Shown here piece after piece: positions 36,920-46,879 of a DNA stretch of 64,000 nucleotides. Under the pieces are notes generated by a model. It did no database searches. It had not been told where the DNA came from and saw nothing but the letters and a program-made list of their open reading frames with translations. The number at the start of each line of letters is the position of its first letter. Position 1 is the stretch's first letter. The position numbers were made by a program, and so were the translations under genes. The stretch comes from Physcia stellaris (Eukaryota; Ascomycota; Lecanoromycetes; Caliciales; Physciaceae). The stretch is from assembly GCA_018902385.1 (NCBI GenBank), contig JABSSW010000015.1, forward strand, positions 682,001 through 746,000. The letters are read 5' to 3'.

Positions 36920-37543
36920 TCATTTACTCATGTCCCTCAGAAGAATTTTCTTCAAAGTGTCTCTCTTAGCTTGACCAAGGGGAAAGAATTTCCCAGTCTT
37001 GCCCGTGTATCTTACGAGATCGAAACAATTACTAAAGACTCTGACTTTGGTCTTCAATCGCCTGCTATCAATCAGATCGATGAGATTGACATGGACACTT
37101 GTCTTCAGGACCTGAGGATGCAATGTCAGCATGCGTCTAAAGTCAGCTGCCACTCACCATACTTACTAGCTTGCATTGTCGGATTGAGTCTGGTGGATCG
37201 TCGATTCCCAACTCACGGCATAGAGCTTGAAATTGCTGGAGGTTTCCTCCTTGATCAATAACGCCTATGTGCAGGTCATACTCGGACGTAAGGCATTGAC
37301 GACGCTCTTTCTTGTACCGCTTGCTTCCTTTTTGCCAACCGCGCAAGCGTGCAAGGCGTGCAAACTCTTCCAAAAGCGTGGCGCTTGGATCTGTAATGAA
37401 GTCCGGAAATCTCGCGGAATACGCCGACATTTGTAAATTGGACTGAATCAGAAATAAAGAGGGTCTCTTCCTTTGGCTTGTACCTGAAAGCAGAGCAGAG
37501 CAAGGGTTTTATACATACCTTTCTTATATCTAAACGTGGCCAT
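36920..37543 (-). CDS. Conserved fungal hypothetical protein
   Basis: Belongs to a widespread ascomycete family of unknown function. Three exons: 37519-37543 (MATFRYKK), 37167-37483 and 36920-37111, 177 aa. Family landmarks are FARLARLRGWQKGSKRYKKE, LCRELGIDDPPDSIRQCK and, after the last intron, VHVNLIDLIDSRR; it ends with a basic helix (KRDTLKKILLRDMSK). No membrane segment or enzyme motif is seen. The first exon is supported only by splice sites and an open frame. An ACGCGT lies about 80 bases upstream (37622-37627), which alone means little. It reads away from RMT2. Confidence 0.75.
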
Positions 37544-38756
37544 ACTACTCCTACTTTGTATCAGGACTTCAAAGGATGTCTCGGCTTCTTGCAGCTTCAA
37601 TTGTGATTCCTAGAACGAGCTACGCGTATTTGTTTGCCATTTTCTGGAGAGTGGCTCATTTTTGAAAGGAAACTGATCCATCATGTTCCATACCCCATTC
37701 GATTTTTCGTCTTGCTTCTGGATTGTTTCTGATATGATTATCAAAATACAGCTCTCCATGCAGCTAATAATCGAGGATAATGCTCTAATCCCAGACCGTT
37801 GCTGCCCGGGATTAGCCCTCCTTCGTTTTCAGACACATGGAGTCGGCTTCGGAGCAAACGGGTGATTACATTTTTTTGAATCACATTTTGTCGGGAGCAG
37901 TGCGCCATTTGGTCTACCATACTTGGGTAATAAGAAATATCATACACACCAACGGCGGTCACGATCTTCGGATCATCTCATCCTGCAAATTTCGCCCTGG
38001 TTGCTGAATGCCCAAGTCAGTCAAATATAACAGCTATTGCCCTTGACCAGCAGTATCAAGATCCTGTCTTCGTGACTCTTGCTCTAGAACCACCAGACGG
38101 ATTTCAAGCAACCAGTGGCCCGAGCACAGGCAAATTTCGTGCAAACCCACTTCTTCGCTGCTCAATTGGATGTCTTGTCTTGACCAATACTCTGGAATCC
38201 CCAGTTCCCAGCAACCACCGTTTCACGTGGGACAGACTGAGCTTCTCATGATCAGGACCTCTTAGTCAGCAGAAGGGTCGTTACCGGTTTTGCCAATATC
38301 TGCCGCATAGTTTGCTACTTGTTGCAAGAGTCATCTTGGCCCAGCCTTCAAGCTTGGCGATCGGCTTCCAACGATACCATCACTATTCCAGAATTTCGGG
38401 GGCTGGGGTCTGTGGAGCGACAACTGGGTGCCATGCCCCAGCTTTATGCAAACAGGTAGCCATATGGTATTGTGTCTTGCTCGTGATCGCGGTTGGAGAA
38501 TGTTTTGTTCAACCGGTTTGAAACTGAACTATAGAGCTTCTCAAGTAAGTAAATTATGTTATGGAGACGCTATCTTTGCCTAAACACAAACCTTGGTTAG
38601 CATTACTCACCAGCAAAGAAAAGTCTCTTGTCCATTTATTTGTCGTTGTTTTCCAACCCCTGAACCCCTTTTTGGTTCCTCGAGGAGGTTAGGGTTATAG
38701 CAGGTTGAGGTCGTCCTTAAACGGTAGCTTTTTCGAACTCTTTCATCGCTGCGAAC
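37544..38756. other. Divergent intergenic region upstream of RMT2
   Basis: A 1.2 kb gap without recognised gene, tRNA or repeat; it holds the promoters of the hypothetical gene and RMT2. Confidence 0.4.
38687..38696. promoter_or_regulatory. Telobox-like motif upstream of RMT2
   Basis: GGTTAGGGTT, the reverse complement of AACCCTAACC, lies 60 bases before the RMT2 start codon. Known role of such motifs: binding of Tbf1-type telobox factors at ribosome-related promoters. Function here is inferred. Confidence 0.4.
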
Positions 38757-40025
38757 ATGGAGCTCTCGGACTTGACTTCCGACACTGACCTGGAGACGCA
38801 GCAAATATTGCTTGCCGCATCTCAACACGATACTTCTCAATTGCGAATACTCCTGCGTACGGGCTCCGCCAGCGTTCAAGATCCCGAGACTGGCTATACT
38901 CCCCTTCATTCCGCTATCGCCGCCTGTAAGCCTTCGTTATCACCAGAACAGGATTCTGGTAAAGTGAATGGTCACGAACTGAATGGCCTGGCCGATGGTA
39001 CCAGCCTGGATGAGAGGCAAGGAACGGAAGACGACGAGATCAGAAATGCTGCGAAAACCATGAAGCTCTTGCTTGAAAACGGAGCTATATGGAACGATGT
39101 AGACAAGAACAACGAGACACCAGGCTGTCTGGCTTTGCGGCTAGGCTTCGAAGAATTGTATACCATCATGGTCGATGCCGGTGTAAGGGCTGAGATACTG
39201 CTCAACCGTCTGGAAGAGTATGAAGCGCTAGCCGACGGCTCAGACGAGGATGAAGAGGCCGCTGTTGATTCAAAGAAAGAAGAAGCAGGCAGTGAAAATG
39301 GGAGCCCATCAAAGTCCAACGTACAAGCCCAGGATGTGGCTTCCGAGTTGAAGGTAAACACAGAACCGAATAGTGAAGATTATCTGCGTTCGAATCTTCA
39401 AATACAAAATGATAGTATTCTAGACGAGTCACGTAACGGTGTCATGATGGCTTGGGAAAGTGGTATCATGAAGCATACTGCCGATTTGCTCGTTCCCAAG
39501 GCAGGTTTACGGGTTCTGAATATTGGCCATGGCATGGGTATCATTGATAGTATCCTCCAAGCAAAATCACCAATGGCTCACCATATCATTGAAGCACACC
39601 CTGATATCCTGGCGCACATGAGGAGAGACGGCTGGTACGAGAAAGCCAATGTCACCATCCACGAGGGTAGATGGCAGGATGCTGTACCCAAAATCATCGA
39701 CCAATCTCTTCTCTTTGATGCTATTTACTTCGATACGTTCGCCGAGGATTACAAAGCTCTACGAGATTTTTTTAGCGATCAGCTCATTGGTCTACTCGAG
39801 GACAGTGGGAAATGGAGTTTCTTTAACGGACTCGGTGCAGATCGACAGATATGCTACGATGTCTACGCCAAGGTAGTCGAGATGGATCTCTTCGAAGCTG
39901 GGTTCGATACAGAATGGAAAACCGTTCCGGTTCCAGACCTTGGAGAAGCAACGTGGAGGGATGTCAAGAGAAGATACTGGATGCTTAACAGCTACAGGCT
40001 GCCGATCTGCTCCTTTACTGGTTGA
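38757..40025 (+). CDS. RMT2: Protein arginine N5-methyltransferase 2 (Rmt2)
   Basis: Methylates the delta nitrogen of an arginine in ribosomal protein Rpl12; found only in fungi and plants. Single exon, 422 aa. The N-terminal third has ankyrin-like segments (TGYTPLHSAIAACK, AKTMKLLLENGAIWND, ETPGCLALRLGF), then an acidic linker and the class I methyltransferase fold. That fold carries the SAM motif VLNIGHGMGIID, the acidic post-I residue in HHIIEAHPDILAHM, DAIYFDTFAEDY and the end KRRYWMLNSYRLP. All are intact. The 3' end faces the DLH-like gene 100 bases away. Confidence 0.95.
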   Translation: MELSDLTSDTDLETQQILLAASQHDTSQLRILLRTGSASVQDPETGYTPLHSAIAACKPSLSPEQDSGKVNGHELNGLADGTSLDERQGTEDDEIRNAAKTMKLLLENGAIWNDVDKNNETPGCLALRLGFEELYTIMVDAGVRAEILLNRLEEYEALADGSDEDEEAAVDSKKEEAGSENGSPSKSNVQAQDVASELKVNTEPNSEDYLRSNLQIQNDSILDESRNGVMMAWESGIMKHTADLLVPKAGLRVLNIGHGMGIIDSILQAKSPMAHHIIEAHPDILAHMRRDGWYEKANVTIHEGRWQDAVPKIIDQSLLFDAIYFDTFAEDYKALRDFFSDQLIGLLEDSGKWSFFNGLGADRQICYDVYAKVVEMDLFEAGFDTEWKTVPVPDLGEATWRDVKRRYWMLNSYRLPICSFTG

Positions 40026-40125
40026 GGAGCTGCTGCAGAATGAAATTATTCGGATGTGCTGGGATAATCTGGTAATCCATTCCCATCCTCCGTGAAAATC
40101 CAGGCTCATGAGTATGATACTCGTA

Positions 40126-41343
40126 TCACCACCCAGGGATCAACTCATTGCTTTGCGTACTTCTCGCATCTAGGACCTTTCTAGCTCCCTCCTTTCCGAC
40201 TACCGGCAATTGCTGCTTTCCCTTGTTTCCTGGCGCAAGCTTAGGGTCTAACAATCCAACCTGGACCAACACGGTAGCCTGGTCCCAGTATATATGCTCG
40301 CAATACAACTTTCCGCCTCTGATGCACACAATGGCGACCAATGCAACCTCCACCTCTCTATTGGTCGGCTCAATGCCTGGCAGCATCCATGGTATCTCCT
40401 GCGTATGACGAAAAGAAACATGCATCTCGTCAACCACTCGATTAACCCCGACAGTCCTTGACACAAGTCGCATTTCCAACGAAGGTGGATTTCCAGGTAT
40501 GAAGTAATCGCGATAGAAGCGGTGAAGATCTCGATATCCCATCCCACCCGTCAGAGTCGGTATATGGTTAACGTAGGGCTCCTCCACCATCGTCATCATG
40601 GTGGCATCTGCATTTTTGCTCGCAAACTCCAGTGCCACATGATCCTCCCAAGTTGCCTCTAGATCTACCTCTATCTCAAGAGCTTTCCTTACCAGCCCCA
40701 ATGTCCTTGTCCATGCAAGGTCAGCGCTGATCTGGTCGAAGTCGTCGAGATCACTCTCCGCAAAGCCAGGTGCCACGCCATTATACACATAAGTTTTGTA
40801 TTTTGCGCCCATCGTCTGTTTTTCTGCCAGATGCACGCAGACATTCAAGCTTGGCGGAAACCCAGCAGCAGGGTTCGGTAACTTATCAGGGTAGTAGGCA
40901 ACGAGTGCGCAGAGCTTGTGCATCGGTTTCTGGGCGAGTTCAAGAACTACTCCTGCGGCTTCGCCGTATGCTGCGGGTCATCGGTATGAGCACTGCTACA
41001 TCTAGGGCTCCCGCACGAGACCGACCTACAACAGCATATTTCTCTCCTAATTCTAACGGATCAGATAGCTGGTCTATCTCTCTTATGTAGTCTTTTCTAC
41101 TACCTCTGAATGGAAGGTAGGAAACTTGGAAGCCTTCCTCCTTCCATTGTGTAATTGTGGCTGGGTCGAAAGCCTCATCCTCCGCAGTGAGGACGACAAA
41201 GGGAGAAATCATCTCATTTCTGTTCCAAGAGAATTTCATGAGGCTCTTCGTGGAGAAAAGCCACCCTCACTGCAATTCCTAAGGGGTAAATATGATGCGC
41301 CCGACCGGCCATTTGCAGCTGCAAGTTCAGTAGCGGACGTCAT
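40126..41343 (-). CDS. Dienelactone-hydrolase/SnoaL-like fungal protein
   Basis: A conserved fungal protein with an N-terminal alpha/beta-hydrolase-like part and a C-terminal SnoaL/NTF2-like part (MTMVEEPYVNHIPTLTGG ... FYRDYFIP, MLPGIEPTNREVEVALV). The last intron (40971-41025) joins EKYAVV to AYGEAAGVVLELAQK. The usual DLH nucleophile position reads YGEAAG, without Cys or Ser, so hydrolase activity is doubtful. The 5' end is a problem: a plausible N-terminus MTSATELAAANGRSGASYLP starts at 41343, but the conserved run SPR-EPHEILLEQ-NEMISPF crosses three frames between about 41217 and 41250. The secure coding part is 41026-41239 plus 40126-40970. Either two extra bases or unusual splicing explains this. 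Confidence 0.75.
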
Positions 41344-41808
41344 CACGGCGAGGTTACCGGCTTTTCCCACCTACCTTATGTAAGCGAAACGTCACGTGCC
41401 AATGGTGCAGGTTCCCGTCATCAAGCAAACGAAGAGATTGTGCCTTCCTCTGCTATATTGTAACCGCATTGGAATCGCAACCAGAAACCTGAACGCTAAT
41501 ACTTTGAGACTCGTTTGTTGTGATCTGGGTTGGATGTCCAGGGCCTATCATTATATGCAACGGCTAAAACCTGTAGTCATATCTACAGCTCACTCAGGTC
41601 AGTCACTTTACCTATGTTTCCGTGACATTAATATCGTAACCACACAGAACTTTTCCGACATGAACTCGGACCGAGTGGGTCTGTCCAAGGCCCCAGTCGC
41701 TCGACAGGATCATGGGACTCCATTAGCTCTTCTATGCCTACAGCTAGTTCAGACGAGTTGCTATTGGTCATCAAGTATGAGATTCGATGAAGAGGCTGTT
41801 GGAACTCA
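41344..41808. other. Promoter of the DLH-like gene and 3' flank of the IndA-PfkB gene
   Basis: No gene or repeat recognised. The plus-strand open frame at 41396-41887 has no family resemblance and partly overlaps the 3' end of the minus-strand gene. Confidence 0.4.
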
Positions 41809-44551
41809 TCATAACAGTGATCTCAAGACAGAGATACCCGGACTCACGGATTCTTTGCTTTTTAGAGTCATGATGCTTCCTCGCTGAGCTACACCAATGA
41901 GATATGGCCAGTTCTTGGGCTTCTCCTGGCTAGCCCTGCGAGAATAATACCAAGAAACGTGTCGCCTACGCCGTTAACGCTTACGACGTCGCCCTCGGCT
42001 AATACTTCTGCAGGGGGGAACCAGCGCATATAGATGCCGCCCACACAATTATCTCCACCAGCCGAACGACTGAGGATGTAAGACGCGGAATCTCTGCATG
42101 TCAAACGTACATCATTCTTTTCAAGCAGCTGGGTCATGAGCACGCCTTGACTTCCCAACTTTGTAAGGATTGTTGGGATGAAGGGCAGCAGTTGTATGCT
42201 CTGTTGAGGCACTCCTTCATCCACAAGTACGGTACTCGTCATAGAGACTAATCTGTCTCGGGACCCGGAGCTCGACATACCCATTGCGTCTATTATCCGC
42301 CACCAATCCTCGCCCTCGAAAAGACCAGCTTCCGCCGCGGCGCTGTGCATCGAGGCCAATTCTATCGCATTGGGTGTTGCTAATGACACCAGGTTATCTG
42401 GGACCGTAGCAAAGTCTCCGAGGGTCGTGGACATTGGTTGAAACAGACGTTTGCATTTCGCAACAGACACGGGCTCGAATGCGATTTTTGAACCCAATGA
42501 CTTGCCCTCAGACATCCATTTACGGAGTGCCTCAGAAGTCCAATTTGAGTCGACAGCAAGCCATTTAGGCCTTACAAGATTCAGCTGAGGTTTCCATATC
42601 TTGTCAAAATCTCTTGATGCGACTTCCTGGATTTTCATATCTGCCATGCCAAGAACTAGATTCTTTCTTGCGTCGTTGACAGTGACGTACTGGCCAGTTC
42701 GTGCTCCGTCACTGATCTGATGGACACCTGCCACTTGCATGCCTCGTTGGTTTAGCATCTCTAAAGCCGCTAGGCCTGCTGCATCTCCAGCTACTGCAGC
42801 GCAAAGCCGGACTGGAGTGCCACTGTAATGCACTGCTGTGGCGATGTTTTGGGCTACTCCACCTAAACTCTGTGTAATCACTGCTGGATTCGAAGTTGCA
42901 AGTTCTGGTGCCTGGCTTTCAGGCGAGCGACATAGAGGCGTATAATCACAAGCTAAATCTACGGCTATTGAGCCTGCAGAGATCACATCTGCTGAGGCTT
43001 CGAACCGAGAGCTGCTTACAAATGGAGCGAGCACGGTCTTTCTACTGGAAAGCGATGCCTTCGCCTCTGAAACTCCCAATGCTCCTGGTGTAGAGAACAT
43101 TGCATTTCGGCTGATAGAACCCAGCTCAGTGATTCCTCCATGGCTACTCCTGTTTAGTGCCTTCAGCTACTGTATATACCTCTGTGGCCTACCATACCTT
43201 TGCACACTTTTCTCGATTTTTTGGTACTCGATAGCTAGCCTGGTTCCCCGGATCACATTTGCTTCGATCAAAGCTTTGTTAGCTGGTATGGAATCTCCGT
43301 CAGTAAGGTCGCGAATCCGGTTTAGGATGAAAGGCGTGTTAGCATGCCCTGATATACCAAGTTTCTCCGCGTCAAAGATCGCTTCAGAAATGACCTTATC
43401 GATTCGATGCTTATCAATTGAATGATATGTGGGTATGGGATTTGCGAAAAATATTGACGGTCTAATGCCTAAACATCTTCTTGCGTCTTTTTTATATGTA
43501 CACAGTGTCAGCTAACACTCGGCATAATTTCGAGCTTACGTGAAAGGAGTGCTACGGCACTCTCTATATGACATCGAACAGGCAAATTTTTGTAGGAAGC
43601 CGTTGGGATATCGCGAAGAATTACGAAGGGGTGGGACCTAGGTGTTACTCACACATCATAGCTGCGCCTTCCGCCTCGTCTTGAACGACCATTGGACTCG
43701 GTACTCCACTATCCCTTGTCCAGAAAGCCGGAAAATCAACATTACCCTCTCGTCCATCGGCAAACGTCGCTACCGCGACGCCTTGGGTTTCGAGGAATTC
43801 GAGCGTTCTTGGAATATCGAGGAAGCTTTTGCAACCGCTGCTGACGACAGTAACAGGTGTTCGCTCAAGCTCTATCAGATCAGCGCTGATATCCATGGAG
43901 TTTTCTGCTCCTCGGTGTACACCTCCGAGACCACCCGTTGCAAAGATTCTTATACCAGCACTGTGAGCCAGCACCATCGTACCCGCAACCGTAGTCCCAC
44001 CATTCAGCCTTTTCCCACTTAAACCCTGGTTTCAACACTCAGGATACGGTTCTACGGTTAAAAACGCGGAAGATCCTCACCAAGCCACAAACATGAGCCA
44101 AATCCCGAGTTGAGACTTTCTTAGTTTCTGGTTTGCCTGCAGAACTTGCAAGCTCAATAAGCTCGTCGTTTTCGAAGCCTATGCGTGCAATGCCATTGAG
44201 GACCCCAATAGTGGCTGGAATCCCGCCATTCAGGCGAACAATGGATTCCAAATGAGAAGCAAGTTCTACATTTGCCGGGAAGGGAAAACCTAAGGTTTAG
44301 ATCAGCTACTTTTGCACTCTATTGCATTCGTCCAATGTACCGTGAGTGTATATCGCAGTTTCAAGAGCCACAACTGGTGGCGAGTTGGCATTGTGACCCT
44401 CGATTGCCTCACGAACCTCCTCCGAGACCTTCACGAACTGATCGTTACTGTTTTTCGTGCTCAAACGGTTATGTCTTATAGTAAGAAAGGGGGACCTCCA
44501 TTTCTGGAGGGGAAATTTCAACCATCTACCTGTTTGGTGACATAATGGCAT
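41809..44551 (-). CDS. Bifunctional pseudouridine-5'-phosphate glycosidase / PfkB sugar kinase
   Basis: Fusion of two steps of pseudouridine breakdown: a PfkB kinase that phosphorylates pseudouridine and an IndA-type glycosidase that releases uracil. Exons: 44341-44551, 44081-44289, 43653-44025, 43198-43486, and a last exon from 43149. The glycosidase half shows VVALETAIYTHG, TRDLAHVCGL, NGGTTVAGTM, FATGGLGGVHRG, SSGCKSFLDIP, FFANPIP and TPFILNRIRDLT. The intron at 43150-43197 joins it in phase to the kinase (SAGSIAVDLACD, GGVAQNIATAVH, VNGVGDTFLGIILAGLA). After GLA the conserved end (EKPKNWPYLIGVAQ ... TLKSKESVSPG) continues in another frame, an apparent one-base loss near 41924-41932; without it translation stops at 41889. 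The N-terminus may be a mitochondrial presequence. Confidence 0.9.
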
Positions 44552-44839
44552 GTTGATAGCTTCATGACAAGTCGAGGCAATGTATGTCCATTAAATGTCC
44601 ATCGCATTGAATTGCGAGAAGTCTCAAACCAAAGACTGCCTAATAAATTGGTGAACCTCGAACAACCCACGATGTCCATGTTGTGCATCGGGATTATCGA
44701 CTTGTAACGTTACACCGCTAGCGGAATATCTTACAACGCTAGTTCTGTTTGAACCTTCCCTAAGGCCACCTCAAGCTCGTTCTGAAGCACTGCTTTCAAC
44801 TCCTTGTCACCAATCGCGCAACCTGCGCACCTCCACAGC

Positions 44840-46459
44840 ATGAGATCGCTATATTATCTGGCGGCCTGTTTCTCGGTCCTTTCATCCTCAAACGCCGACG
44901 ATTCAAACCTCAGGAAGCCACTATTCTCACATCAGATCCTCCCAGATAGTTTTAAACCACCGGAAGTCTTTAAACATGTCAACTTAGTACGAAACATTAA
45001 CCTCGAGAAAAGCTATGTTCGCGAAACAATCAACGTGCTCGTGGAAAACACCGACTCAAGTCCACAGAGCGAGTATTATTTGCCATTCGATGCCGAAACC
45101 ATTGGCCATGTCGGTGGTTTCGAGGCCAGAGACAAGAAAGAACCGTCGAAGGCCCCTTTTCCAGCTGAAGTAGTCGAATATGATCCTTTCAGGTGGGCAG
45201 CAGCGATCTCAGCTTATTCCTGCCACCGTCTTGACATTAGTTGACATTGCTAACTCCTGGACAGCCCAACACAGTTTTTCCGCATTACCTTTCCTGGACC
45301 CCTTCAACCATCCTCCCAAGTCACTCTCTCAATAACCTACCACATTCTGTCCTCCCTAGTCCCTCTTCCAGCCCTAATTGAGCAGAACGACAAGCAATAT
45401 CTAAAACACACCTTCTCGACTTACTCCCCTTCCTGCTACCCCACTTTAAAACAAAAAACCAAAGTCAAGTTTCCCACCGTTGACATTCCAGACTACACCT
45501 CCTCCCCAGATCGCCAAGGCTCAACATTCACCTACGGCCCCTATGAAAACATCCCCGCAGGCGCGTCGCAAGATGCCAGCGCCCGCTACGAATTCACTAA
45601 ACCCCTCATCTACGCCTCTCTTCTCGAGCGAGATATCGAAATTAGCCACTGGGGCGGCAATCTCGCTACCGAAGAACGGTACTGGCTCACGAACAAAGGC
45701 GCAAACCTCAAAAGCCAGTTCTCGCGCGTGCACTGGGCAGCCTCTAATAACCAGTACTACAGCGCGCCCACGAGTGCGATGAAGTCACTAAATGTCCCGC
45801 TCAAGATCGGAAGTCTGGACCCCTATTTCACGGATGATATTGGGAACGTGAGTACGAGTCGGTACAGGAGTAATGCCAAGGAAGCGAATCTGGAGCTCAA
45901 GCCACGGTATCCCGTGTTCGGGGGGTGGAAGTATAGTTTTCGGATTGGGTGGAATGGGAGCTTGAAAAACTTTCTGAGGAAGCTGAAGACTGGGGAGGGG
46001 TATGTGCTAAAAGTGCCGTTCCTGGAGGGACCGAGGATGGGTGAGGGCGTATCGTATGAGAAGGTGGAAGTGAGGGTAATTTTGCCCGAGGGCGCAACCA
46101 ACGTTAAGTTCGAGACTGCAGTGCCGTTGGTGGCAGAGGAGATAACGTCGCACAAAACATTTATGGATACGTTGGGGCGGACGACGTTGAAGCTGACGGC
46201 TATGAATGTGATCGACGGGTCGAGGGATCAGGATCTGATTGTAAGTTCGAAATGTACCTCTTACTGATTTTGGGCTTCCATCGTTCTACATTCTCGTCAT
46301 CTGGCTCTAGCATGGATCTAACCTTGTTTTTAGGTGACATACGACTACCCCTTTAGCGCTGCTTTCCGAAAACCCGTCACTATTTTCGCTGGTGTAGCGA
46401 GTGTTTTTACAACGGCGTGGGTGATTGGGAGGATAGACGTCAGCATTGGAAAACCCTAG
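44840..46459 (+). CDS. OST1: Oligosaccharyltransferase subunit Ost1 (ribophorin I)
   Basis: Subunit of the ER complex that transfers the glycan to Asn in nascent proteins. Three exons: 44840-45192, 45265-46240 and 46334-46459, 484 aa. The start MRSLYYLAACFSVLSSSNA is a signal peptide. The lumenal domain contains NLVRNINLEKSYVRE, YYLPFD, FFRITFPGPL, EISHWGGNLATEERYWL and TSRYRS. Near the end a single membrane helix (FRKPVTIFAGVASVFTTAWV) is followed by the short tail IGRIDVSIGKP, typical of Ost1. It shares a 288-base divergent promoter with the IndA-PfkB gene. Confidence 0.95.
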
Positions 46460-46879
46460 TAATATGGACTACGGAGTATAAGTTGATGATTTGGCCAATG
46501 TCGCTCGAAAGGTCTGTGTATTGTACACTATCTGTAACATGGAAAGCAGCTCATCCAGCACTGTACAAAGGCAGACATTTCATGATCGGTCTGCCCAAGC
46601 AAACCAGTTCCGAAATCAGGCAGTCGTTCATGGGTTTCGCCTCTTTGTGCTGTTCGAACATCGTGCACATGCTCTGCCGTTTGAGATTGTATTCATCGAG
46701 TGTATCGACATGCTTTTATTGTGGTTCATGCCGGTGAACGCTATTTAAAGAAACGATGCAAGTAGCACTTGCTTGTCGATGGTTGCCGATCACTACCATG
46801 TCCACGGTTTTCGACCCTACCTACATGTAGATAATAGCCTAACCATAAGTACAGCCTTCTCCTACTTTGTCCGGTTTCC
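46460..46879. other. Intergenic, convergent 3' ends of OST1 and VTC4
   Basis: No gene, RNA or repeat recognised. Confidence 0.4.

Noticed and set aside
37622-37627. Single ACGCGT upstream of the conserved hypothetical gene
   Set aside because: One six-base match is expected many times by chance in 64 kb, unlike the close pair at MCM4.
41396-41887. 163-codon plus-strand open frame
   Set aside because: No domain or family likeness; its right end overlaps the conserved 3' end of the IndA-PfkB gene on the other strand.
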